The translations under genes were made by a program, and so were the position numbers. 64,000 bases of DNA, from NCBI GenBank assembly GCA_022575985.1, contig JAKSXM010000142.1, positions 5,458,001-5,522,000 of the forward strand. The letters are read 5' to 3'. The notes beneath the pieces are model-generated. The model was not told the origin of the DNA, did no database searches, and saw only the letters and a program-made list of their open reading frames with translations. Numbering within the stretch: the stretch's first letter is position 1; every line of letters begins with the position of its first letter. Of this stretch, positions 1 to 11,634 are shown one piece after another. The DNA is from Anagrus nilaparvatae. Lineage: Eukaryota > Arthropoda > Insecta > Hymenoptera > Mymaridae.

Positions 1-1174
1 TTTGTTTGCTATTTTGTTTAAATTAAATAAACATCACATGAGCATATATTATTATTTTAAAAAGATATTTAATTTTAAAAAAACAAAATTTCACGTACAT
101 GCTCGTAAGTATTTACTTTTCTTATTAAAAATTAAAATATCAAAAAGATTATTTATTGTCGAATAATAATTTCTCACAAACATAATAATTAAGGAAAAGA
201 AAAGAAGGCAAATATTAGCAAATTGACGCATATAAATGTTTGTTGATTAATTTTAAAAATACGTATTCATTTTACCTTCCATGTATAGGTAATAATTATT
301 GCACTGACATTCTTAGCTAACGTTTAGCCTGATAAAAAAGTCGAGTCAAAAAAATATTGTCGAGCAAGCAGATGTTTTAACTAAAACTCTTCGTAATACT
401 CGGATCACTTAGCATGCAGAACCATCTAGAATGATCGCGTTCTGAATTTCATAAACATAAATATGGATATACGAGGTTGAAAACGTGAATAATATCATAA
501 GAAACATATGCTTCATAAATATCCTATAGGTTTCTCGCCTTAAATTTCATTAGAAAATTTAATTTTACTATACGATCAATGATCATAACTAAAAATTCTA
601 AAAATACTTAAACTTATTTAATTTCCTGTTTAGTTAAATTTAATTATCAACTTGAAATTATATATTTTGTGAAATTTTAATCTGGATTGACATGAATTTA
701 ATTATTTAATAATATGATTAAGTGCATATTCAATTTAATTTATTGAATAAAAATTAAATATTAAAATATCTTTTTATAAAAGGAATATTGCCTTATTAAA
801 ATAACATTTCATTTATTTTAATACTTGAACAGCTTGACTATATTTAACTTTTCTTAGATGCAAATTAAATTAAATTTTTAATTACCAAAACGTAAATAGC
901 GTATTATTATAAAATCTATGTATCTATGAAATGCTTCGCTGTACCCTAATTTAGTGGCAGCTAGTAAAAGTTCTAAAAAGGCTTTAACTTGTTTGCTTCT
1001 CTACGAAGAGCCATTTGAAATATGCCAAAAATACAAATAAGTTGCTGAGCTTGAATGGTGATTTTATTTATTTTTTTTTTGCTTGAAGCTACTACTCAAA
1101 ACTTTGACCAGCTACTACAAAGACAAACATTAATTAAATTAAAATATACAATATTTTATCATGTTACACTACCA
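1..1174. other. AT-rich non-coding DNA
   Basis: No open reading frame with protein-like composition, no RNA gene and no repeat with recognisable ends was seen. The sequence is AT-rich with poly(T) runs. It is probably intergenic or intronic. Confidence 0.5.
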
Positions 1175-1539
1175 CACTGTAAAAAGTAATTTTCTTAGAC
1201 TCACAAAAAAAAAATAGATTATTTTCAAAAAATTAGTAATTTTTCGAAAAAAATCGTAAATTTACTAAATTTAGTATATTAACTAAAAATTTGAGTATTT
1301 CCGATTTTTTTTTGTAAATTCACGAAAAAAATTGATAATTTACAATTTTTTTTAGAAAATTTACAAAAAATATTTGCTAATTTACAAATTTTTTCGTAAA
1401 TTCACAAGAAAAAACCGAGAATTCTCAAATTTGTTGTTAATATTCTAAATTTAGTTTTACGATTAATTTCGAAAATTTACTAATTTTTCGAAAATATTCT
1501 ATTTTTTTTGTGAACCTAAAAAAGTTACTTTTTACAGTG
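1175..1539. mobile_element. Foldback MITE, copy 1 (CACTGTAAAAAGTAA family)
   Basis: A 365-bp element starting CACTGTAAAAAGTAA and ending with its reverse complement (TTACTTTTTACAGTG). The interior is near-palindromic and made of motifs such as GTAAATTTAC, TCGAAAA and ACTAAATTTAGTA. It has no coding capacity. Six other copies lie in this window. Unlike the others, this copy is flanked by CA on both sides instead of TA. Short size, terminal inverted repeats and a two-base target site fit a Tc1/mariner-type MITE, but no transposase for it is present here. Confidence 0.85.
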
Positions 1540-2870
1540 CAAAATTCAAGCGCAGAACTTAGGAATTCATGGTAAATAACGTAAAAAATTAAAACTTTTG
1601 CAAAAATATCTCAGATTTAATAAGGAGATTTTTTTCTCAGTTTATTACAACAAAAACTATAACTACTGCTCTAGGTAACTCCAGATAAAAGTATAATGCA
1701 CTGATTATGTAAATAAAAAGAAAATATTATTTTGAAAAACAAAAAGTTTTATTGAAGTCATGCACAAGTTTGACAAATGCAATAAGCATATTATGACTCC
1801 ATCAAACTAGTGTTAAAAAAAGTTTCCTTTTGAAATAAAAACAGTCTTTATGTAATTTTGTTTTAAAAACGGTACTTGATACACCTAAGAATAAATAAAT
1901 TCATATTTGTGTTGGTAAATATATCTCTAGTGTATATATAATAATAGAGTAGACGGGATTATGCGGTTGTCGAGCCAAGTGCATACTCAAAATTTAGAAA
2001 AGCTAACCCTAGGACGCTACGAAAATTGCATTGTCACTTCAATTCTCGCCTTTTCTTCCTTATATATAACGTCGTCGTCTTGGAGAAGAGAATCGCCAAA
2101 AGAAAAGAAACATATTATATATATGTATATTATATATATACGGAAACACGAAAGTCAGCCACAAAATGTCGAGAAGTTAAGTGACGTTCTGATGTCTAAA
2201 ATAAAATAAACGAAATTTTCTGAACAAAAAAAACCGTACACTTTTATAAATTTATTATGTTATTTTTTTTTCCTAAAAAAAGGTAAATAAAAAATAAATG
2301 AAATTAATGAGATGATACTTTTGAATAGTGTAAATTGTGACAAAACTTTATCATTAATGTGAAAGTAGCAAATAAATGAAAAAGGTCGCATTTCAGAAAT
2401 TTACTCGCTAGCACACGTAATAATAAGCGTGACGGATTTTAATCGAATTTCAAATCTTTCCGACCGTGTACGTATCCTCGGTTTCGCCATCCTTTTCAAT
2501 ACGAAAAAAAAAAAAAATGTTATGCATCCCTTTTTTTACTGATAGCAGTTTCTATTTTACATTAAATAATTAATTTTTTTTTGAAAAAAGGTAAAAAAAA
2601 ATAATTATATTAAAGATCAAAGGGATTATAAGTGAAAGGTTATATATATCTTAGTTTACGTTTGTATAAAAGATGGTTTTAATTAAAGAAAATCAAATAA
2701 TCCTTTTAAATGCTGTATGTAGAAATTTGCCATTAAAATCTTTGAGTAAAGTTCAAAGCTTTGACTGTACATAAATTTTAATATTTGGAAAATGATAAAA
2801 ATAGAAAAAAGAAAAAAAATTAAAAAATATTATTACTTTATTAAATCGAAAAAAAGGCATAAAATTATTT
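1540..2870. other. AT-rich non-coding DNA
   Basis: No supported gene. A short open stretch at 1961-2209 has a low-complexity translation without family features. A slightly more GC-balanced patch at about 2400-2490 could be regulatory, but nothing specific identifies it. Confidence 0.4.
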
Positions 2871-3215
2871 GCTTTTTAAAAATTTCTTACGACTTTACAG
2901 ACAATGCAGTTGAATAGTTAAATTAATGTATTTTAAAAAATAAATCAATTTAAATATGTTGTTGCTCAACGTTTCGGTAATCTAAACGATTACCCTTATC
3001 AAGAGCTGAAATTTATTAAATATAAATTTATATACATATTTACAATGTTTTACAATTATTATAGAATTATGGTTTTTACCTGTAATTAACATTTAATCGT
3101 TTAGATTACCGAAACGTTGAGCAACAACATATTTAAATTGATTTATTTTTTAAAATACATTAATTTAACTATTCAACTGCATTGTCTGTAAAGTCGTAAG
3201 AAATTTTTAAAAAGC
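2871..3215. repeat. Perfect 120-bp inverted repeat with 105-bp spacer
   Basis: Positions 2871-2990 and 3096-3215 are exact reverse complements over 120 bp, with no mismatch on reading, so divergence is very low. On the minus strand the left arm plus spacer edge reads GCTCTTGATAAGGGTAAT, a 7-base loop, then ATTACCGAAACGTTGAGC. That is a stem flanked by GATAAG and GAAACGTTG, reminiscent of the hammerhead-type ribozyme motifs carried by Penelope-like retroelements, although the core is not canonical (TTGATAAG in place of CTGATGA). In the right arm the motif is cut at the ATTA of the stem. This looks like two opposed copies of one retroelement end, or a palindromic duplication. Confidence 0.75.
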
Positions 3216-4560
3216 ATTTAATCAAGAACAGACGTATCAATATTCTAAAGAAAAATTATTTGCTCTTGGATTCGATTATAAATAAAATCGATATCCTTTA
3301 TCAAAAAAGCTCGTCAAACGACACCATCATCCCATATAACGTAACGTTAAGAAGAAAAAAGAAGAGTAGAGAGAAGAGAGAATCTTTACTCCAGAGTCTA
3401 TAGTCTATACTGCTTAAAATTTATGTCGACAATTTACAGAGAATGTTCCTTTATATATAGTTTGAAAGTATCGTGACCAGGTGTACCAAAAGCTCGTATA
3501 AGCTTGTTTGTGAGGGTGTAATGTATAAAATGTATAATAGGCTCTCCCTGAACATACTAATCTATGTAAAAAAAAAGTATCACTGAGAATGTCTTTAGGG
3601 AAAGGATCTTGGAAATTCATATTCATTTAGTCATAATCATAACGTAAGGAGGTTCTTATGCATTAAGAATGACTGCTACGTTTCCAGATAAGAAATCCTG
3701 TGATCTTTATTTTCTTTTTGTTTTTCAGCTATGATCAAGGATTTGTTACAGAGCAAAACCTAATTACAATCGTTTATAAATTTAAAAATTTTTTTATCGA
3801 AATTTTAGCAAAAATTTTAATAAACGGATTCCTCTTTTAATGTAAATATCAAAAATGCAAATTTATAAACAAAATGAATTTAATTAAAATTATTAAAATT
3901 TATTATAAAATTACGAACAAAAAAATTATTATTATTAAATTATTAAAATTTAATTAACAACTTTATTCATGATATGCAATGTTAATATTATTTTTTCTCT
4001 AAACAAAATTTATCAAAATTAGGTATATAATACAGCTTTATGAATATTGATATTATATCGATTATACATTTAGTTAAATGAATATTAATTTTACTTACTT
4101 TTACTTAACGATTATAGCTTTCTCGATATCTTATCTTACTTTTTCTTTAACTGCAGTATCTTTGGTCATTTACTATTTGCTTTACAGCTTACACTTATAA
4201 GGAGAGTCCACTACATTTGGACACTCCAAATTATATCTTAGTTATCTTTATTTATGGGCTTAGAACCACTAGCCTACATTTAAGAAATATTGACCCCAAT
4301 TTACGAAAAGTGGCTTCAAAAAATCTAGAATTTCTGGGAGGGTTTATTACTAGTTGTATTTTTTGTAAATAAACCAAAAGAGAATATACCTATGTTTGAA
4401 TATGAAATGAGCATATAGCATAAATAATAAAAATGAAAATCACAAGAATAAAATTAGGTTTTAGTTTCCAATATAGTTCATATTGGTATTTCACTCCAAT
4501 ATATTGGGCGAGATCATCAGTTAGAAACCCAATATTACCCCAAAAAAATACGGGTTTGCT
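3216..4560. other. Non-coding DNA with a short hairpin
   Basis: No supported gene. Positions 4201-4227 form an imperfect hairpin (GGAGAGTCCA, a 7-base loop, TGGACACTCC). The minus-strand open frame at 3414-3626 has no recognisable domain. Confidence 0.4.
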
Positions 4561-5155
4561 TGTATTTTCACTGGCAAACAGGAGATTTGCTCTACTATAG
4601 GTTTCTTGGGTCGTTGAACACTGAGTAAAGAAATGGGGGCTTCACCCTTAAATTTGCAAAAACTGACCCAAAAAAGGCTTTTTTTTTAACATATTCGCAC
4701 TTTGAGCGCTCAGATTTGCACCATACGGATTTTTCGGATCGATGATCAAGAATTTTGCCTTTTTTTTCATAAATAATCAATATTTCACCACAAAAAAGGA
4801 GTCAAAGTTCTTGAATAGCAACCCGGAAAAAGTATATGGGAATATCCTGGACCCTGGAAGTGCGAATATAACTAAAACACCCCTTTTAGGGGTAGTTTTA
4901 GTTATTTTAAGGGTGATATATTTATTATTTATGAAAAAGAGGTCAAAATTCTTGATCAGCGACCCAAAAAACCCGTATGGTGCAAATCTGAGTGCTCAAA
5001 GTGCGAACATGTAAAAAAAAAACCCTTTTTGGGGGTAGTTTTTGCAAATTTAAGGGTAAAGCCCCCATTTCTTTACAAAATGACTCCGATTTGCGTGTTC
5101 AGCGACCCAAAAAACCTATAGTAGAGCAAATCTCGTGTTCGCCAGTGAAAATACA
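4561..5155. repeat. Palindromic patch of the 139-141-bp satellite
   Basis: Direct units at about 4796, 4937 and 5080 have a period of about 141 bp, measured from the shared ACCC-containing block at 4821, 4962 and 5105. An inverted portion at 4561-4791 is the reverse complement of 4910-5155. The unit carries GATCAGCGACCCAAAAAACC followed by GCAAATCT and GGGTAGTT. The same unit makes the direct array at 30838-31455. The open frames through this patch (4595-4780 minus, 4742-5014 and 4992-5204 plus) are repeat shadows. Confidence 0.8.
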
Positions 5156-5196
5156 ATCCCCCCCCATTATTTTGACTGGAGTATATCTATTTTATA

Positions 5197-5537
5197 CACT
5201 GTAAAAAGTAATAACTTTCTTAGATTCACAAAAAAATAGAATATTTTCGAAAAATTAGTAAATTTTCGAAAATAATCGCAACAAATTCGAGAATTCTCGA
5301 TTTTTTCTTGTGAATTTACGAAAAAATTTGTAAATTAGCAAACATTTTTTGTAAATTTTCGAAAAAAAATTGTAAATTATGAATTTTTCTCGTGAATTTA
5401 CAAAAAAAATCGGAAACACTCAAATTTTTAGTTAATATACTGAATTCAGTAAATTTACGATTTTTTTCAAAAAATTACTAATTTTTTGAAAATAATCTAT
5501 TTTTTTTGTGAATTTAAGAAAGTTACTTTTTACAGTG
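5197..5537. mobile_element. Foldback MITE, copy 2
   Basis: A 341-bp copy of the CACTGTAAAAAGTAA family with both ends intact and TA on both flanks, consistent with a TA target-site duplication. The left-half ACTAAATTTAGTA segment is missing, which explains the shorter length. It begins 41 bp beyond the end of the satellite patch. Confidence 0.85.
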
Positions 5538-7194
5538 TATACCAAAATTAGCTTTATTGGACATTTCTGGCTTATATATATACCCTCGCAATTTCATTTT
5601 TTTTGCGAGAAAATTTTTTTTTTCTTTTTTATCAGAAATGATAAAAAAAACTTGGTGCCAACTTACTAAAAATGGCTTTAAAAAATCGAGAATTATATCT
5701 AAAACTTAATACTGAGTAGGTGAAATTATTTTTAGTTGCACTTTCGGGAAAAGTATTTAAAATGAAAATATTTCTCTAATGCAACAATTTAATTTAAAGA
5801 AACAATGATCCATTGTAGTATTAAAGTTGATCAATAATTGAAAAGTTTCATTGATTTGCTTAAATCCTCTTTTTATTTGCATTAAAAATTAAAAACAAAC
5901 TGGATTAATTTTTGGAGCACGCGTCTATCAGCAAATCCAGCATTCTATCGTCTGCAACAAGTTATAATAATAAATAAGTCAGTAATAATCCAGACGGTAA
6001 TAAGTTTTATCGAGTACAATAATGACGAAAACAGTTTAATAACGAGAGATTCGCTGATGCGATTCAACAGAGAGACATAGTAACAATATTCTTATCTCTT
6101 ATTACATAACAGATTATTCGCTAGGTTGCTAAAGCATAATAAATATCTCAAGCTCTAATTCGATTTAAAGGAACTTATGCAAATAATTATTATTATATTT
6201 GATCTAATTCACATATCCTCTTGGATACTCCATTAAGATAATACAATTTCAAGATAACTTTAAATTCATTAAGTTTTAACTTTTTAATGACGTCAGCTTT
6301 TTCATTAGCCACAGCTATTTTAACTAAAATTTTCAAAATTTGCTTACGTTCTAAAAATTTATTACAAAACTGAAAAATTTTGAATTTGTTATTTGCTCGC
6401 TGGCACACGAGTTGAACTTTTTCCCAAATGATTTAAATACTCGATACAGCAAATTTTTCTTTTATTCCCTTGTGATTATAATTTTTATTGCATTGCTACT
6501 TGGCAAATTTATATCGATATTAAATCTTTTATTACTTTTATCGAGGAAAATGAAGGGTATAAGTCGGCAGCTCTTCGTAGAAACTAAATTTTCCTCGCAA
6601 GATGAAAATTATTTTATTTTTCTTTTTAAATATCTATTTATAGGCGCGTATGAATATAAAAAGCTTTACACAGTCGATGTAGGGTACAGATATTGGTCTT
6701 TTTGATCCATCGAACATAAAAAATAAAAAGCCTCTATTTTTTTCCTTCTGGTTTACGCCCCGTCGACTTTTTAGTGACGTTGCAGATTCTTCATCTACAT
6801 AGTACCAGTGTTATACACAAAAAGAACACGAAGCCGTCCCATCACGTATTATACCGTACGATCGACCATTCGTCAAATTTTTTAGTACAAAGAAGAATTG
6901 AAAGAAAAAGAGTTACCCAGATTATATCGGATAAAAAAAATCGAGTATTGATAGCCGAATATAAGGGTAGTAAAATGTCAAAGAATGTAAAGATTGTTCT
7001 TTTTGACACTTGCATCGAATTTTTTTTCCCCGAGATTAATGATTCGATCGTATTTCATATGCTATATCGTCGATTAGTACACGAGTTTAATAGCATTTAT
7101 TCTTTTTCGAAAAATATGGAGACAGAAAAAAATGATGAATTTTTGAGAAAAAAAATTTAAGCCTATTGGTACAGAAAGTTACGTATGCATAATC
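5538..7194. other. Non-coding DNA, no supported gene
   Basis: The longest open frame (6774-7160, plus, 128 codons) has an erratic composition and no family match I can recognise. Without a splice or domain signature I do not call it. Positions 6000-6180 and 6720-6790 are somewhat more GC-balanced than the surroundings. Confidence 0.4.
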
Positions 7195-7560
7195 AAGATG
7201 CGCAAGCGCAAAGTATCCTTGTTGATTCAGCCCTCAAGGTGGGATGAGACTTTATAGTATAAATAGAGAAATGTATAGGTAGAAGGAGGCCGTCAAATGC
7301 AGCGCTAGTTGCAATGTGAGTGTATTTCATAATAAAAAAAGGAAGGGTTGTTGTATGAGTAACAAGGGGATGAGAAGAGGGAAGAGGGATAATAGGAGCG
7401 ATATCCTGACCAACAAGCTTTTTAGTCGGCCGGCGAATTCGCGTGGTGCGCCAGGTTCGAGCGGTGCGTGTATATTTTTAGTAGTGAAAAGTAGTGTACG
7501 ACTAAAATCTGACTTGTTCTACTTAACTGTTCTTAGTGTAACGTAATTTACATATCAAAC
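7195..7560 (+). promoter_or_regulatory. Candidate promoter / non-coding first exon
   Basis: This block stands out for higher GC and several CpG steps, notably GTCGGCCGGCGAATTCGCG at about 7426-7444. A TATA-like TATAAATAG lies at 7258-7266, and a weak initiator-like TCAAAT lies about 35 bases downstream. It is upstream of and on the same strand as the membrane-protein gene at 28142, whose coding exon is preceded by a splice-acceptor-like site, so a distant first exon is needed somewhere. The link is inference. The 76-codon frame at 7316-7546 is not supported as a protein. Confidence 0.25.
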
Positions 7561-10500
7561 AGAAATAGTTTAAGAGTGAAAAGAAAAAAGTTTATAAATA
7601 AGTGATTGAAGTTTGAGTAAAGAATAATTAAGAAGGATCGATAAGTAAATATTTAGTAAATAAATATGCCAGTTAAGCTCGTTTGATAATTACATTTCAA
7701 TCTTATCCTTTTAGTACATCAGTTTCGATTAAAAATTTAAGAGCGATACTCGATACCTCGAGAGCGAGGGTATAAGAGCTCTCGATATTAATTGTTTATT
7801 AGAGAACAGGAAAATGAAAAAAAATGACAAAATTAATAATCGCTTGCTTAGATGATAAAAGTTATTTATAGAGTTTTCTATACACAGGTCCAGAATTAAG
7901 CCGTTAAAAAGTTTTGATGAAATTTTCATACAACTATTAATTGAAAATCTTTATTAAAATAGTTTTATACATTTCATTTTAATCTCATAATCGATCAAAA
8001 ATTTATTATCTAATTATAAAATTAATTAAATTAATAAACTATAGATATATTTTATAATTAAAAAAGTTTTAATAACCTACATAAAGTATGTCAAATAAAG
8101 TAAGAAAATTTTGAATTATCTTCGATTTGGTTAATTTTTTTTAACAATCGATTATTCGGCTCTTATAAATTCTAGCGATCGTGATATCAAGCGATTAAAA
8201 TCAAATGAAAATTGCCATTATTGACTAGTGCACAGGTTGCGTACTTTATCGAATAAAAAATATTTTTTAAATTCGCTTTGAAAAAAACAAATAATTCATT
8301 GCAGGTATTTGTAATACAATAATTATTCTCAAAAGCATTTTTAATTAAGTTTAATCAATGAACCAAGCCTACGGTTTTTATAAATTTTAATAAGAATTTT
8401 TCTACTTTAAACTAAATGAATATTTGAATGGGGAAAATAGCTAGGGTATTTAAATAAATGAAAAGAAGCTCTGTATTTTTTTGTAAATATTTAACATTCT
8501 GTGACGTATCGCAGAATAAAAAAAATAGTGAATAACGTAGAGATCATTTATGTACGTACAGCTTTTTTTACAAATTAAATAAAATCGCCAAAAATGGAAA
8601 AATAAAAGCTTTTTCAAAGGGATTAATTTATTCATATTTGAAAAAATAGAAATCAATGCTTTTGACATGAAAATATGTTATTTATGATAAAAAACTGACT
8701 GGTATAATCGAGTTAACAAAAGGGATGGTACCGAATTACAATGGATGTCTATCGCGTGTCTTACAGAGAATACTCTATTATTAGAAAAAAAAATAAAGAG
8801 TTTCTGGAAAGAAAATCAAAAGATATAAAAATTGCATTGCTGGTATATTTTTTATGATTCTGGTATTATGCAAAATTTTATGTACGATACGAGTGAGAAA
8901 TGAAACGACATTACTTTCATTTTAGTATATGTAATGTATATATTATAAGCTATGTTGACATTCATCGTCTAACCAAATTGTCGTCTATATAATCTTCGAG
9001 CTTGTAAATGAGGATGGGTTTTACTTTTTTATGTTTTTACTTATATGCAGCTTGTTTTTTACTACTTCAACATATAAAACTATATAATTTTTAACGTCGT
9101 GTTTTTTAGAGCCTTTTTTATTATGTGCAGGAATTTTATTGATTTTTTTTTAATTTTAAATATAAACAGGTCTCATCATACAGCAGCTCTAAAAAAATCT
9201 CCCTATGAATATGAAATATGTTTATGGTTTCTTTGAAAAATTTTAATTTATTGGGCTTTAGGAAGCTTATTTTTTTAGTGTGTATCCACTAATTTTATTT
9301 GAAATCATTTTATATGTTAATAACTCAAGATCTTTCAAATTGGTTGACATGAAAACAGTGTCAAAATAAGAAAAAAATCTGAAATCTGAGGTGCATGCGA
9401 AGCTCAAAAAATTTTTAATTTTTTAATTTTTCTATTATTTAAAATTTTATGGCATTTATATGATAATTTTTACTTTGGTTTCAAAATATTGCAAAAATAA
9501 GCCCTAAAAATGGGTTGTTTTGCTGATTAATAAACATTAGGTCCTTGTGCAAGTCAATTATAAAGTCATATATTTTTTTCTCCCGAATGTATGAAATCTA
9601 GTATTTTTTTTAATTAATTAGTATTTTTTGTAATTATTTTAAAATTCTAACAGACTTTAATAAGGACTTTTATAATAATTATAAAATCATATTTTTGTCT
9701 TATGCAGGGATCCAATCTATTAATTCTTTAGTTCTCATTTTCTAATTTGTTATTTTCCCAGTAAAAAAATGTGTGATATCTAAAATAGTAAAAATTGAAT
9801 TAAGAGATTGTTGACACCTTGTGTCAATTTTTGGGTAACAAATGGGCAAGTGCATGCATATATAGATAGAATTTCGCAGAATCGAAAAAACCATTGATCA
9901 AACTATTTAGAAGTGATTTAATTCTGTTAATAAAAATTTTTTGAGCAAGTGACAGTCTAATGTATATCGCAGTATTCATAGTACAACATATTTTGTAATT
10001 AAGCAGACATAAATATGAGTATTATGTTTACAAAGTTTGATAATAAAAAATAATTAGAATAATTTAAATTATACAAGAGAACAACACACGTAATAATATT
10101 ATGAGAAGTAATTTAGGAGAGTAAAAATATTTTAAAAGGGAAGGTTCTTTAGTTTCATTCTAAACGTTAATATCCTTGGCAATATAAGCTTTTTGTACTA
10201 TTTAGCGAGAACGAGGAATTCTCTTTTAACTCGTGTTTTTAAAAAAACTTGTTCAACTTTTCTTATTATAACTCAATTATAAAAGTAAAAATTTTTTGAA
10301 TGACTGATTGCATTGTTTCGTGCACTAACTATAAATTCATACCAATTGTAAATCATATTTTTTTCTTTTAACGTTAGAAGATGATAATAACAGAGCTCCA
10401 ATACATGCAGAGAATAATAGCTTTCGCTAACGAAATAAAGTTGTTAAGAGTTCGTGAAAAAGACGGCGCGTGCTTGTCCATCATCTGCGGGATAGCCAAT

Positions 10501-11207
10501 TGGAAAATATAACTTGACTTGGAGCTTGACGTTTTCATTTACGAGGCCTTAACGAGCCTTTCTACGTGATTGACATTTTAGAAAAATACAGACTTTAAAA
10601 CTTTGAAATTTAAATAATGTAACTCGCGCACTCTCAATTACAAACAACTAGAAGAAAGTAATAAAATAAAGTGCTTTTTAAATTGCTCTTTAATGCTCTA
10701 GTTAAAAAACAAAAAGGAATGGTAAAGTAAAAATTTTTTTTAAATATTCACAAATATTTTAAATAAATAGCTATAAAAACATTTCTTACTCAACTTTTTG
10801 AGATAGAAAAATAAAAGCATTTTCTAAAGTTCATTGTCATGTAAGAACTAAAATATTCAAGATTTTATTTCTCGAAAATAAAAAGAGAAATCTTATTATA
10901 ATAACTGTCGTCTCGATTCGCACACACGAAAAAATTAATGCAATTCTTCCCCTCGTTTCGAGTACAGCTACGTGCTTCATCATTCTTCTCCACTTAACCT
11001 TCGTCAACGATTCTGCCTATTCACACATTATTCTTCTACGTCTCTATGCCTACTGCCTACGCAATTTTTTCATTCTTACATTCACCAATGGCGCTGAATT
11101 TATAATTTGATTATCCCAAGGGTGTTATTTAATTCGAATAAAGAGGATATTGGAAAATAATTAATTAAAATTATTGACCATTTTTTACGAAAATTTTTTA
11201 AAATATA
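7561..11207. other. Non-coding DNA
   Basis: No supported gene. Around 9100-9840 the style changes to long A/T runs mixed with phrases such as AAGCCCTAAAAATGGG, which suggests an unclassified old repeat without detectable ends. A 17-base hairpin, TTGACAC-CTT-GTGTCAA, lies at about 9812-9828. A GC-balanced patch at 10440-10565 could be regulatory. Confidence 0.4.
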
Positions 11208-11634
11208 CACTGTAAAAAGTAACTTTCTTGGATTTACAAAAAAAATAGAATTTTTTCGAAAAATTAGTAAATTTTCAAAAAATTTTGTAAATATTCGATA
11301 AAAATCGTAAATTTACTAAATTTAGTATATTATCGAAAAATCCGAGAAATCTCGATTTTTTTTTGTGAATTTACGAAAAAAGTTGTAAATTCACAACTAT
11401 TTTTCATAAATTTACAACTATTTGTTGAAAATTTTCGAAAAAAAATGGTAAATTATCAATTTTTCTTGCGAATTCACAAAAAAAAATCGAGAATACTCGA
11501 TTTTTTCGATAATATACTAAATTTAGTAAATTTACGATTTTTTTCGAATATTTACAAATTTTTTCGAAAATTTACTAATTTTTCGAAAATGTTCGAATTT
11601 TTTTGTTAATATAAGAAAGTTACTTTTTATAGTG
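11208..11634. mobile_element. Foldback MITE, copy 3
   Basis: A 427-bp copy with intact left end CACTGTAAAAAGTAAC and a right end carrying one change (TATAGTG for TACAGTG). TA flanks both sides. Both halves contain the ACTAAATTTAGTA palindrome, so this is close to full length. Confidence 0.9.

Noticed and set aside
6774..7160. 128-codon plus-strand frame
   Set aside because: No domain, no signal, erratic composition with T-run derived Phe; no splice or promoter evidence ties it to a transcript.
9100..9840. Possible old transposon
   Set aside because: Style suggests a repeat, but I found no inverted ends, duplication or coding remnant, so it is only noted as non-coding.
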